From positions 1 through 61,414 of the forward strand of contig CAYJGQ010000002.1 in the NCBI GenBank assembly GCA_964369885.1: a DNA stretch of 61,414 nucleotides. Reading direction: 5' to 3'. The notes beneath the pieces are model-generated. The model made no database searches, had not been told where the DNA came from, and worked only from the letters and a program-made list of their open reading frames with translations. Positions within the stretch are counted from its first letter, which is position 1. Every line of letters starts with the position of its first letter. Shown piece by piece: positions 1-8,686 of this stretch. The translations under genes were made by a program, and so were the position numbers. Origin of the DNA: Heteroruminococcus sp964369885. Lineage in GTDB: Bacteria; Bacillota; Clostridia; Oscillospirales; Ruminococcaceae.

Positions 1-435
1 CCGCTTACCATGGCCATAATGTCGGGCATGGAGGTGTCGGTGGGCAAATCGGTCTTCACCGTGCCAATACGCAATATACGCCAGTCCTTTAAGATATCGG
101 GCGATGAAATAGTCCAGGATGCCTACGGCGGGGAGCTTTTCCGTAGCATGGGTCAGTACTACCCCGTGTTAAGGCTGCGTGATGCACTGAATATTTCGGA
201 TGGTTTTGAGGATGTTTCTCAGGGTATACTCATGTGGCTTGAGTCGGACGAGCAGTCCTACTGCCTGTTTGTGGATGAGCTGCTGGGCGAACAGCAGGTG
301 GTGGTAAAACCCCTGCCATCCTACTTTAACAACTTTGGCATAAAAGATCGTGGTGTTGTAGGTTGTACCATTCTGGGCGATGGCAGCATCAGCGTCATAC
401 TTAATGTAGAAACCCTTTACAGCAATCTTGCTTAA
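1..435 (+). CDS. cheA: CheA histidine kinase, C-terminal part (5' truncated by window)
   Basis: The reading frame is open from base 1 and ends at 435, so only about 144 C-terminal residues are present. They match the CheW-like P5 regulatory domain of the chemotaxis kinase CheA: the segment PLTMAIMSGMEVSVG, then alternating beta strands and a closing GDGSISVILNVETL motif, are typical of the end of CheA. P5 docks CheW and the receptors. The kinase core lies upstream of the window. A stand-alone CheW is possible from this fragment alone, but the PLT.AI..G start of P5, the lack of a start codon before base 10 and the following separate cheW favour CheA. It heads the run cheA-cheW-cheR-cheB. Confidence 0.82.
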   Translation, partial: PLTMAIMSGMEVSVGKSVFTVPIRNIRQSFKISGDEIVQDAYGGELFRSMGQYYPVLRLRDALNISDGFEDVSQGILMWLESDEQSYCLFVDELLGEQQVVVKPLPSYFNNFGIKDRGVVGCTILGDGSISVILNVETLYSNLA

Positions 436-582
436 CTCTCAAATGTTTTTGGCACTGCCAGCGCAGCCCTTAAAATTGTATTTATGATTTTTGCCACCCG
501 TTGTGGCAACCTAACAGTGCTACTCACCCCAACCGAATTTGCGGTTACTCTGTGTAGCACAGCCGAAAGGAATGGTAATACT

Positions 583-1047
583 ATGAGTCAACAAGATTTT
601 TTATTTGCCCCATCTGATGAACATATCGAGGTTGAAAGCCCGATTTCGGAGGGCGAAAAGTTTTTGATGTTCACCTCGGGCGGTATTTTGTTTGGGGCAT
701 CGTCTGATTATGTGGTGGAGATTATCACAAGCCATGTAATAACCCCCATACCCCTGCTCCCTCCACATGTGCAGGGGGTTATAAACCTGCGCGGACAAAT
801 TCTTCCCATCCTGGACATCCGCACCATGTTAAATCACGATGTGTCGGACAACAGCTGTATAATCATCCTCAATATTTCGGGCACTATGCTTGGCATTTTG
901 GTGGATGGCGTCGACAAAATGCTGAGTGTCACCCCCGACACAATTCTTCCTGCCCCCGCAAAGCATGATAATTCCCTTGTTTCGGGCATGTGTTTTTTGC
1001 CCGAGCAAAAAACTATGCTCATATTTGACTGCCAACAGCTTATTTAG
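583..1047 (+). CDS. cheW: CheW chemotaxis coupling protein
   Basis: A 154-residue protein with the CheW SH3-like fold signature: a beta-rich start (EKFLMFTSGGILFGASSDYVVEI is the first strand pair), the conserved PPHVQGVINLRGQILPILDIR core near residues 62-83, and a final GMCFLPEQKTMLIFD strand. CheW bridges chemoreceptors and CheA at the inner face of the membrane. I chose ATG at 583 because GAAAGG lies 12 bases ahead; a longer frame opens at 484, but its extra 33 residues do not look like CheW. It lies between cheA and cheR on the same strand, with about 147 bases of non-coding sequence before it. Confidence 0.88.
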   Translation: MSQQDFLFAPSDEHIEVESPISEGEKFLMFTSGGILFGASSDYVVEIITSHVITPIPLLPPHVQGVINLRGQILPILDIRTMLNHDVSDNSCIIILNISGTMLGILVDGVDKMLSVTPDTILPAPAKHDNSLVSGMCFLPEQKTMLIFDCQQLI

Positions 1048-1080
1048 ATGTGAAGCATAATTTAAGGAGGGGCAACCCAA

Positions 1081-1902
1081 TTGATTGACATGCATAAATT
1101 TTCTATGTCGGATAGCGACTTTAGTAGACTTGAGGAGTTTATGTCCCAAAACTACGGCATAAATCTAAAGGGTAAAAAACAGCTGGCCATAACACGCCTT
1201 GCGCACCCTCTCTCCCAGCTTGGGTTTAATAGTTTTACCGAGTTTTTGGATCACTTTTTCGCTACAAAATCCCAACAGGATCTTGAGCTTGTAATAAATA
1301 AGCTTACCACTAACTACACATTTTTCATGCGTGAAAACCAACATTTTTCCTTTTTCCAAAACGAGCTACTTCCCCTGCTTGCCCAAAAACACAAGGACGA
1401 CCGTGTGCTCTCGATATGGAGCGCAGGCTGTTCAAGTGGTGAGGAAGCTTACAACCTATCTATGTGCATTAAGGATTTTTTTGGCTCCGCGGCCTCACGT
1501 TGGGATACACGCATACTTGCCACCGACATTTCGGTGCAGGCTCTAACCAAGGCCAAAAGCGGTGTGTTTGACAAACCCGAAAACATGCCCCAACAATGGT
1601 TTGAGCGTTATTTTGCCCCAGTTAAGGATACAAATCAATATATAGTTACCCCCGAAATACGTAACAATGTTATATTTCGCCACGCAAACCTAATGGACAA
1701 CATCTCCTTTCGCAAAAAATTTGATGTGATATTTTGCCGAAATGTCATGATATATTTTGACGGTGACACCCGTGAAGCCCTTGTCGAAAAATTTTACAAT
1801 GCCTTATCCCCCGGAGGATATCTATTTATTAGCCATTCTGAATCGATAAAGAAAAATACCTACTTTAAGTTGATTTCGCCCGCGGTTTATCAGCGCCTGT
1901 GA
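1081..1902 (+). CDS. cheR: CheR chemoreceptor glutamate methyltransferase
   Basis: A 273-residue SAM-dependent methyltransferase that methylates receptor glutamates for chemotactic adaptation. Residues 1-70 form the helical CheR N-terminal domain, followed by the conserved NYTFFMREN segment (78-86) and SAM-binding motif SIWSAGCSSGEE (111-122). The later FDVIFCRNVMIYFD stretch is the family's conserved post-core motif. The start is TTG at 1081, because AAGGAGG ends 11 bases before it; the ATG at 1090 is too far from that site. The length is normal for CheR. Its opposing enzyme, CheB, follows. Confidence 0.93.
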   Translation: MIDMHKFSMSDSDFSRLEEFMSQNYGINLKGKKQLAITRLAHPLSQLGFNSFTEFLDHFFATKSQQDLELVINKLTTNYTFFMRENQHFSFFQNELLPLLAQKHKDDRVLSIWSAGCSSGEEAYNLSMCIKDFFGSAASRWDTRILATDISVQALTKAKSGVFDKPENMPQQWFERYFAPVKDTNQYIVTPEIRNNVIFRHANLMDNISFRKKFDVIFCRNVMIYFDGDTREALVEKFYNALSPGGYLFISHSESIKKNTYFKLISPAVYQRL

Positions 1903-1991
1903 TGCCCTACTTTAACCTTTTATAAACCGCACTTCATAACACTAAACCAACCAATCAACAACCCTCATAGTTTTAAGTGGAGGTATTCGCA

Positions 1992-3074
1992 GTGATTTCA
2001 CCGCAGAAAAAAATACGAGTTCTGATTGTAGATGATTCTATGGTTGCTCGTATGGTTATTATGGAGGCGCTTCGTGCCAACCCACTTTTTGATGTAGTGG
2101 GCTATGCAGTTGACACATCTGATGCCCGAAAAAAAATATCCGAACTGGCACCGGATGTTGTGACAATGGATGTGGAAATGCCGGGCCAAAGCGGCATTGA
2201 GTTTTTAAGAGAGTATATTCCCACCCACCCCCTGCCTGTGATATTGGTATCGTCCTTAAACCTAAAGGTATTTGATGCCATGGCAGCCGGTGCGGTGGAT
2301 TTTGTGCGCAAACCCGACGCCACCCACAACAAGGCCAAGTTTGCACAAAGTCTTAGCGACAAAATAGTGGTGGCCTCCTTGGCTAAGGTGCGACGAAATC
2401 AAATAAAGTCGCAAACCCCACCGCCACCCCCTATAGTTACCCCTGTCCTGCGAAGAGAACCTAAAATTCTGCGCAAACTGCCCTTTATTTCCTCTAAAAA
2501 GCAGATGATTATAGCCATTGGAGCCTCAACCGGTGGCACCGAGGCCACCCTTGAAATTCTGCGCAATATGCCAAGTGACTCCCCCGGCATATTAATTGTA
2601 CAACACATGCCCGCAGGTTTTACTAAAATGTATGCCGAGCGCCTAAACCTGCTCTGTCCCATGGAGGTGCGTGAAGCCAAAAATGGTGAAGCTATACGCC
2701 CCGGACTTGCCCTTGTAGCACCTGCAGAGCTGCAATCTCGTGTAGTGCGCTCCGGCAGTAGTTACAGCCTTTCCTGTCTGGATGGAGAAAAAATAAGCGG
2801 CCACCGCCCATCGGTCGATTGCCTATTTCAGTCCATGGCCGACAATGTAAAATGCGCCATGGTGGGGGTTATACTTACAGGCATGGGCGGTGACGGAGCG
2901 CGTGGACTGCTTTCCATGAAAAATGTGGGGGCTTTTACAATTGGTCAGGACGAGCAGTCCTGTGTGGTTTACGGCATGCCCAAGGTGGCCCATGACATTG
3001 GAGCCCTACATGTTGTATCCCCCTGCGAAAACATAGCCAAAATCATAAAGCGGCATGTTGCAGTGCATGGTTAA
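1992..3074 (+). CDS. cheB: CheB receptor methylesterase/glutamine deamidase
   Basis: A 360-residue response regulator-methylesterase that removes methyl groups from chemoreceptors. The receiver domain (about 8-125) has the acidic VDDS motif and phospho-acceptor Asp60 in MDVEMPG. A proline-rich linker (142-148) joins it to the esterase domain, where Ser179 (GASTGG), His205 (QHMP) and Asp301 (TGMGGDGA) form the family's catalytic triad. I place the start at GTG 1992, seven bases after GGAGGT; an in-frame GTG at 1977 overlaps that ribosome binding site. This is the last gene of the chemotaxis run, followed by a terminator. Confidence 0.93.
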   Translation: MISPQKKIRVLIVDDSMVARMVIMEALRANPLFDVVGYAVDTSDARKKISELAPDVVTMDVEMPGQSGIEFLREYIPTHPLPVILVSSLNLKVFDAMAAGAVDFVRKPDATHNKAKFAQSLSDKIVVASLAKVRRNQIKSQTPPPPPIVTPVLRREPKILRKLPFISSKKQMIIAIGASTGGTEATLEILRNMPSDSPGILIVQHMPAGFTKMYAERLNLLCPMEVREAKNGEAIRPGLALVAPAELQSRVVRSGSSYSLSCLDGEKISGHRPSVDCLFQSMADNVKCAMVGVILTGMGGDGARGLLSMKNVGAFTIGQDEQSCVVYGMPKVAHDIGALHVVSPCENIAKIIKRHVAVHG

Positions 3075-3104
3075 ACTACAATTTCCCCCAAATATTTATA
3101 CCCA

Positions 3105-3151
3105 TAAAAAAACAAGCGGTGTGATAATCTCACACCGCTTGTTTTTTATTA
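3105..3151. terminator. Bidirectional rho-independent terminator between cheB and the pilus operon
   Basis: The arms ACAAGCGGTGTGA and TCACACCGCTTGT are a perfect inverted repeat with a five-base loop. There is an A run on the left and a T run on the right, so it can stop transcription from cheB (plus) and from the convergent pilus operon (minus). Confidence 0.93.
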
Positions 3152-3185
3152 TAGTTAGATTTTATGCTGTATTAAGCTGACAGAA

Positions 3186-5357
3186 TCAACCAAGCTCAAG
3201 CAGTGGCAACTTGCGCACATCAATATTATCGTTGGTAGTGCCAATTGTTGCACCGCCGGCAAGATGCTCGGTAACCTGCATTACAAGCCTTACTTCAAAC
3301 AGGTCTTGGTCGGCAAATCTGTCGATAACCTGTGAGGGCATTGTAAAGGTGTAATCCTGTCGCACCTCCACTCCCTCGCCGGGTGCGGGGTCAAATGGGG
3401 TTTTTGGCTCCCCATCAAGCATGGGTATATCCAGATCCTCCTGCGATATATAGGAATACCGCTGGTCTGCCGAAGCTGTGCCGTCATTGGGCTTTATAAC
3501 ACCCTTGCGGGTAACTTCATCATAGTCATAGATGTAGTCACCACTCGGATTTTGATAGTAAAAGTCCACCCTCATATATCCAATAGGATAGGTATTATTA
3601 ACCCAGAACACCACATCATCCGCACCAAGAATTAAATCATTGCTACCGTCGGTGGTGGGGTGGGTGGGAAGATATATATAGTTTTTCTCGGGCTGGCCAT
3701 AGTTGCCAAATTTTATCTCGGTAATTATGGTGGCCGAAGAGTTTACATACCTTATGGCATCCTCGGTGGCCTCGGCCATGGTCATGGGGGAGGGTAGGTC
3801 ATAAATTGTGTCATTTAGCAGGCTGTCGTAATCGGCCGTGACATAATTTTGATTGTAGGCAAATACATTCTTGTTTGCAAAGCCATTGCTTGACCCTGCT
3901 GTGCCAAACCTTGAGGTAACACGGGATATAACACTCTTTAGATTAACCGAATCATTGCCCTGCAACAGGCGCATATCCATGAGTATGGGCATGGAGGCAA
4001 AGCTGTTTACTCTATTATAAATACTGTTGGCAATTGAGGAGGTGATGTCATTGGCAGCGCTGTAATCTGCTATTAGATGATCGGCGGTATTCATGCTGTA
4101 TCCTGCTGAGAGCACAACCACATTTGCAGTGGCAACATCGGTCGCGGTCACCTCAGAGGGTGTGCGGGATATCACCTCGATAGGGAATTTCTCAATAAAG
4201 TCATCACTGCTATCCCCCAAAACATCGGATCTAAACCAGTTGTTATTGATGTATGGCAGCAGTGCATACACACTGCCGTATATCACAGTGCTCTGAGGAG
4301 CGGCAGCGTCGGGGGTAAATACATAGTCGCCATTGCCATCGCCAACATACAAGTAATCGCCTGTTAGTATTAGCGTGACGGGCTCCCAACGAAGGCTTGG
4401 GCTTTGCTGTGGCCCCATAATGCTTCCGTTGGCCAAAATATTCGAAGATGCGGGAAGATCACCATCTGTTTCGGGCTCTGGTGTGGGCTCTGGCGCAGGC
4501 TCTGGTGTGGGTTCTGGTGCGGGTTCGGGTGTGGGTTCAGGTGTGGGTTCAGGTGCGGGTTCGGGCGTGGGCTCTGCCGACATGCTCTGCACCGCAGACA
4601 TCACACCACCGTAGGAAATGGTATCGGCCGTTATCCCGCCGGGCGATGTGGCCGTGTCGGGGGTAATGCCACCCGATGGTGTTGAGGTTTGGGGAGGGTT
4701 TTTGGGCAGATCGCCCTCAATTTCGCCGGCCGGACTTTCCACCTTGGGGGTTTCTCCCTCGGGCTGGGTGTCGGCATCGGCGCTTTCCTCAAGTGCCGCA
4801 GAATATATAGGCATACCGGGGATGTAACGCACAAAATTACCTGCTCCTGTATCGAGGGTAAATGTGCCGTTTACCGCCACGGTTTCCTGACGGGCTGCAC
4901 CGTAGGCATCCTTTAGGTCAATCTCAAAGTGCTGTGGCGAGACAGCGTCATCCCATGGAAGTAGCTCGGAGTACTCGGTGGCCGCCGAGGGGCTAAGTGG
5001 CCCCAGCACCCCTGCCGCCGCCAAATCATCAAGCTCGTTTATGGCATCCATGTAGTCTTTTCTCAGCTGGGCTGTGGTCAAAACCTCAAGTCCATCCATC
5101 CAAGGCTCTTGGCCGGGTATATAGTAACCAATGCTTCCGCTGTATTTGGTGGGCACTATTTCCAGGATGGTATACACCGAGGAACCCGAGCGGCTGTTAA
5201 GCGAGCTGACAAGCTCACTGTTGGAGAGCTGTGCCCCCACCTCGTCGGACGGAAGGTCGGAGGCCAGGCCGCTTATTGGTAATGCAGTGGTCAGGACACA
5301 CAGTGCCATGCAAACCGTAAAGGTCTTATAGAGTGCAGTAATTATATTTTGCTTCAT
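3186..5357 (-). CDS. Secreted DUF5057-like protein of the pilus operon, with Pro-Thr/Ala-Glu linker
   Basis: A 723-residue exported protein of unknown function. A signal peptide spans about residues 1-32. Around 62-75 is the segment YTILEIVPTKYSG followed by IGYYIPGQEP, which resembles DUF5057, a domain I know from clostridial type IV pilus loci. The middle is a long low-complexity linker of EPTP/EPAP units (roughly 264-300). The C-terminal half contains a segment like a Rossmann or glutamine-amidotransferase-type fold (VVVLSAGYSMNT) and beta-rich modules. ATG at 5357 follows AAAGGAAA. It is the last gene of the pilus operon, so a role at the cell surface or pilus tip is plausible but inferred. 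Confidence 0.7.
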   Translation of the reverse strand: MKQNIITALYKTFTVCMALCVLTTALPISGLASDLPSDEVGAQLSNSELVSSLNSRSGSSVYTILEIVPTKYSGSIGYYIPGQEPWMDGLEVLTTAQLRKDYMDAINELDDLAAAGVLGPLSPSAATEYSELLPWDDAVSPQHFEIDLKDAYGAARQETVAVNGTFTLDTGAGNFVRYIPGMPIYSAALEESADADTQPEGETPKVESPAGEIEGDLPKNPPQTSTPSGGITPDTATSPGGITADTISYGGVMSAVQSMSAEPTPEPAPEPTPEPTPEPAPEPTPEPAPEPTPEPETDGDLPASSNILANGSIMGPQQSPSLRWEPVTLILTGDYLYVGDGNGDYVFTPDAAAPQSTVIYGSVYALLPYINNNWFRSDVLGDSSDDFIEKFPIEVISRTPSEVTATDVATANVVVLSAGYSMNTADHLIADYSAANDITSSIANSIYNRVNSFASMPILMDMRLLQGNDSVNLKSVISRVTSRFGTAGSSNGFANKNVFAYNQNYVTADYDSLLNDTIYDLPSPMTMAEATEDAIRYVNSSATIITEIKFGNYGQPEKNYIYLPTHPTTDGSNDLILGADDVVFWVNNTYPIGYMRVDFYYQNPSGDYIYDYDEVTRKGVIKPNDGTASADQRYSYISQEDLDIPMLDGEPKTPFDPAPGEGVEVRQDYTFTMPSQVIDRFADQDLFEVRLVMQVTEHLAGGATIGTTNDNIDVRKLPLLELG
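4472..4576 (-). repeat. 12-bp coding microrepeat encoding EPTP/EPAP units
   Basis: Tandem 12-base units inside the DUF5057-like gene encode alternating Glu-Pro-Thr-Pro and Glu-Pro-Ala-Pro. Such runs usually form stiff, extended, wall-spanning linkers and vary in copy number. The third bases differ between units, so this is not a very recent expansion. Confidence 0.85.
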
Positions 5358-5388
5358 AGCTTAAGTTTCCTTTCGCTTGGGTAGGACT

Positions 5389-5949
5389 TTAGGACAAGGT
5401 GTCCAAGGTATCGAGCAGTTCTTCTGTGGTAAGGGATGGGTTGCACAGTGGCTTATTGCGAAGGGCTATTGTTTGCTCGGTAGTAAAGGCCTTGCCGTCG
5501 CGTTCATATGTGGTCTGTACATCCAGTGAGGAAATTTCATCATCCTCAATACTTCCCATTGTTACAACAAACCCTGCCAAGTCACTCGACATGGTGTCGG
5601 CAGCTGTAATGCCTGCAAGCACCGAATTGTCCGAGCCTGTGTCGGTGCCATAAAACAGGGTGCCGTCCCTTGGCTCAAATAGGTGCAGTGTTTTTGTGCC
5701 GTCGTCGTTTTTATTTATGACAAGCAATCCATTGCCATGCTGGGCAATGGCACCGTTGCAGTCTATGATGTATTCCTGCATTTGAGCCATAGAAAGCTGG
5801 GAGGTGTACTGCACGTTAAGGCTGTTGTACATGGTGTTGTAGTTCCTTGCACTACTGCTCATAAACGCAGTGATGCTAACCGTAATTATTCCCAGTATAC
5901 CAATGGCCACCAACAGTTCAATCATGGTGAAGCCTTTATTGTTGTTCAT
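5389..5949 (-). CDS. Type IV prepilin-like minor pilin (PilW/GspJ-like)
   Basis: A 186-residue prepilin. The N-terminus MNNNKGFTMIELLVAIGILG carries the prepilin peptidase site (cleavage after Gly, then Phe) and Glu at +5, followed by a hydrophobic helix to about residue 30. The remainder is a variable soluble head with strands around residues 75-150. The start ATG lies after GGAGG. It sits between another minor prepilin and the DUF5057-like gene. Which minor-pilin class it belongs to cannot be settled by eye; the early polar helix (YNTMYNSLNVQYTSQLSMAQMQEYI) is GspJ/PilW-like. Confidence 0.85.
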   Translation of the reverse strand: MNNNKGFTMIELLVAIGILGIITVSITAFMSSSARNYNTMYNSLNVQYTSQLSMAQMQEYIIDCNGAIAQHGNGLLVINKNDDGTKTLHLFEPRDGTLFYGTDTGSDNSVLAGITAADTMSSDLAGFVVTMGSIEDDEISSLDVQTTYERDGKAFTTEQTIALRNKPLCNPSLTTEELLDTLDTLS

Positions 5950-5966
5950 ATTTGCTCCTCCGTGGT

Positions 5967-6443
5967 TTAGGTAGTTGTTATATATCCCGTGCTGGCCGTT
6001 ATTTCAACCGTGCGGATGGTGTTTCCCGCACTAAATGATATACTGCTAATCCCTGACGGGCTTTCAAATGCGCCTGTGTTGCGGTTGAAGGTTATTTCAA
6101 GGGTATCACCACTATCAATAGTGCCGCCACCCGAGGCATCGGTATAGCTCACAACGGTGCCTGCCTTGATGAGTTTTTCCTCATTTTGGGTGCGGCCGTC
6201 CGAGTATACTGCGCCGTAAAACCCACCTGCATCCCCCCATATCTCAACCGTCACATTTGGCTCGCCGCTTAGGGTGGACACCTTGCCGTGAGAAAGCAGG
6301 GCGGCGGTGGAAGTTGCGGCATCACCAAGCTCCGCAATGGTTACCTGTGACATTGTCGAGACAAACACGGTGGACATGATGGCTATTATGGCTATAACCA
6401 CAATGACCTCTATTAGGGTAAAACCCTTATTGTTATTTTTCAC
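5967..6443 (-). CDS. Type IV prepilin-like minor pilin (GspH/FimT-like)
   Basis: A 158-residue prepilin starting at GTG 6443, behind AAAGGAGTG. The N-terminal NNNKGFTLIEVIVVIAIIAI contains the peptidase recognition site, Glu at +5 and the hydrophobic assembly helix. The C-terminal ~110 residues are a small beta-rich head ending SISFSAGNTIRTVEITASTG, resembling GspH/FimT minor pseudopilins. Minor pilins of this kind help prime pilus assembly at the membrane. It lies between the 700-residue PilX-like gene and another prepilin, with short intergenic gaps, so it is probably cotranscribed with them. Confidence 0.86.
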   Translation of the reverse strand: MKNNNKGFTLIEVIVVIAIIAIMSTVFVSTMSQVTIAELGDAATSTAALLSHGKVSTLSGEPNVTVEIWGDAGGFYGAVYSDGRTQNEEKLIKAGTVVSYTDASGGGTIDSGDTLEITFNRNTGAFESPSGISSISFSAGNTIRTVEITASTGYITTT

Positions 6444-6468
6444 ACTAACACTCCTTTGCCGGGCGATG

Positions 6469-8571
6469 TTACGATTCTTTCCAGTTTTCGTAACCCACTA
6501 TGTCGGACATATTCCAGGGATTTTGCCCATCACCCGACCCACTCCAGGCCAGGTCGTCACTGATGTTAAGCAGTTCGCTGAGCGCAACACCGCCATTTTG
6601 AGCTATAAATGCCGCACGGACATCGTCGGGGCTGGAGGATATGTTTACATCCACACCACCCACCGTGATGTTTCCACCCGCAAGGGCAAAGCCTGTAAAG
6701 TCACCACTAATACTAATATCACCCGTGGCCAGAATAAACCTCGCCGTAGATGGTGTTGAGGCATTTATGCTATAGTTTCCATCCCGTACAATTGCTATAA
6801 CATTGCCATCCTTATCAAGGAAGTCACCTGCATGGGCTCGCACCGCCGCAGTGTCCACTATATAGTCATAGGGATTTGCCACACTGCTGTCCGAGGGTGC
6901 CATGTTTGACAATGTGCGGTAAAGATTGTTGTAAACATCATGCATAGACTGCACCGCGCCATCATCAAGCGGATTTACGGTGCTCATTTCGGGCAGGGTG
7001 TAGTTGTCGTCGGTTTCTTCTATGATGTAGTTACCGCTGGTCTGCACATAGCCCTCAACATCCGAAAGGTCGGCGTAAAGGTCAAGGTATTTTGTAATGT
7101 CGCCACCTCTTACCGAGAAGTAGTCCCTAAAATACTTATTGGCATTCTCCACGGTGTCAAACTTTAGGAAGTAATAGGCCGCACGCTGATCGGTGCCACG
7201 CAGTGGGTAAATCATGGTCTGGACATCTGCGCCGTAGTCGGTCAGCAGGTACTTATCCTCACTGCCTATTGTCCATATCGAGTCGGCCGTCAAAATTTGC
7301 TGTGGCGCCTCCTCGTCCATATCAATTATCATGGGGTTGCCCTTTAGGTCATCTTCACCCGGGGCTGCCTCCAAAAAGTCGGTGGGGATTAGATATGCCA
7401 TTTGGTTGGGGCGCACCGATACCGACTCGCCCATCATTACCCCCGAGTTTGCCACGGTGATAAAGCTGTGTCCGGCCAACATAAGCTGGTTTGACTGGGA
7501 CAAATCAAGGTTTGCATTAAGGCCGTTTATTACAATGGAGCTACTAAGTTCGGGGCTTGTAAGGTCGTTGCCAAAGCCGTAGTAGTTGCCACGCAGTATG
7601 GCGGTGGTGTTGTCGCCCTGCAGTGCAAGGTCATCCAGTAGGTAGGCACTGCCCAAAAGATCAAAGGTGGAGGTGTTTTGCAGGGTGAGCTCCCTTGACC
7701 ATAGCTGTGCATCCTCAAGCACACTGAGGGTGTGACCCACCTCGGTGGTAATGTTGCCCGACGAGATGAGCATACCCTCCTGCAGAGTGGTGGTGTTTGC
7801 GCCCTGCAAAACCACATTGCCGCCATAGGCACTACCCGATACAAAACTGTTTGTGTTGTTCATGGTAAGGGTGTTGCCCGCAACAATTGCAAAATTAGGA
7901 AGCCCTGTAAAGTTAAGCTCAACGCTTTGATCAAGGGGCATGTTAAATTCGGGGTGATTTAGCAGTATATCGGCCGAAACGGTGGTGCCGTGGCGTGTTT
8001 CGGGGTCAAAGTATGTTACCGAAAGGCCCTTGAAGGAGAGCGCATCGGCCTTTTGAACTATTTCGCCCGAACCGCTCAGATGAATTGGGTCGCTTTCCTC
8101 GCCCGAAACACCCGAAATGTAGATGTCGTCCGAGGAAACACCGGCCTGCTGGAGCAGGAGCGAAATGGCGTTTAGGTTGTAGTTGTACACACCGGCAGCC
8201 GGCTGGCTGACCAGATTTACAGGTGTGCTACTGCCAATGGTGTAGCCCAGCACATTTTGCACAAAGGTGTCGTTAAAAATTGTAATGTCTGCGCCGTTTT
8301 CAAGCGAGGCTTGGTAGGCGCCTGCCACAGCGCCCGAGGCCACGGTCTGAAAACCGCCCTGTATTTCGTCCATGAGGGCGCTGGCATCGTAGAAATTTTG
8401 CACACCGTGCTGTTCGCTGGAGCGCACAAGCACCGAGGTGTAGGACATGTAAAGCAGTGTGCCACCCAATGTCGCCACAAAAAGCATGGTGAGCATTACA
8501 ATGACTACGGTTGATCCCCTGTTGTTTTTTAGGGGGGAAAATAGTTTTTTTAGCCTGCGGGACAAACTCAT
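6469..8571 (-). CDS. Very large PilX-like pilus-associated protein with beta-helix body
   Basis: A 700-residue protein. Residues 1-17 are basic and 18-45 form one hydrophobic helix beginning NNRGSTVVIVMLTMLFVA, which resembles the PilX N-terminus; it has no canonical G/FTxxE prepilin site. The middle (about 230-400) has repeated short strands rich in Asn, Thr, Ser and Leu (NNTNSFVSGSAYGGNVVLQG, then similar turns), suggesting a parallel beta-helix or polymer-forming surface domain. A similar strand-rich block recurs near 620-650. ATG 8571 follows AAGGAGG. Its place among minor prepilins suggests a pilus-tip or surface adhesin role; this is inference. Confidence 0.72.
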   Translation of the reverse strand: MSLSRRLKKLFSPLKNNRGSTVVIVMLTMLFVATLGGTLLYMSYTSVLVRSSEQHGVQNFYDASALMDEIQGGFQTVASGAVAGAYQASLENGADITIFNDTFVQNVLGYTIGSSTPVNLVSQPAAGVYNYNLNAISLLLQQAGVSSDDIYISGVSGEESDPIHLSGSGEIVQKADALSFKGLSVTYFDPETRHGTTVSADILLNHPEFNMPLDQSVELNFTGLPNFAIVAGNTLTMNNTNSFVSGSAYGGNVVLQGANTTTLQEGMLISSGNITTEVGHTLSVLEDAQLWSRELTLQNTSTFDLLGSAYLLDDLALQGDNTTAILRGNYYGFGNDLTSPELSSSIVINGLNANLDLSQSNQLMLAGHSFITVANSGVMMGESVSVRPNQMAYLIPTDFLEAAPGEDDLKGNPMIIDMDEEAPQQILTADSIWTIGSEDKYLLTDYGADVQTMIYPLRGTDQRAAYYFLKFDTVENANKYFRDYFSVRGGDITKYLDLYADLSDVEGYVQTSGNYIIEETDDNYTLPEMSTVNPLDDGAVQSMHDVYNNLYRTLSNMAPSDSSVANPYDYIVDTAAVRAHAGDFLDKDGNVIAIVRDGNYSINASTPSTARFILATGDISISGDFTGFALAGGNITVGGVDVNISSSPDDVRAAFIAQNGGVALSELLNISDDLAWSGSGDGQNPWNMSDIVGYENWKES

Positions 8572-8686
8572 ATGTGTCCCTCCTTATATATGGTGCCGGA
8601 GGTATGTTAGCTTCCGGTTTTGATGTTTAGTATATAAACAGCTATGCACCTGCACAGTGTTTATTTGTATGCAATATGCCGTAAAA

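Noticed and set aside
10..435. A separate complete cheW at the window start
   Set aside because: The frame is open before the first ATG and matches the end of CheA's regulatory domain.
4472..4576. CRISPR or non-coding minisatellite
   Set aside because: The 12-base units are in frame within a secreted protein and encode a Pro-rich linker.
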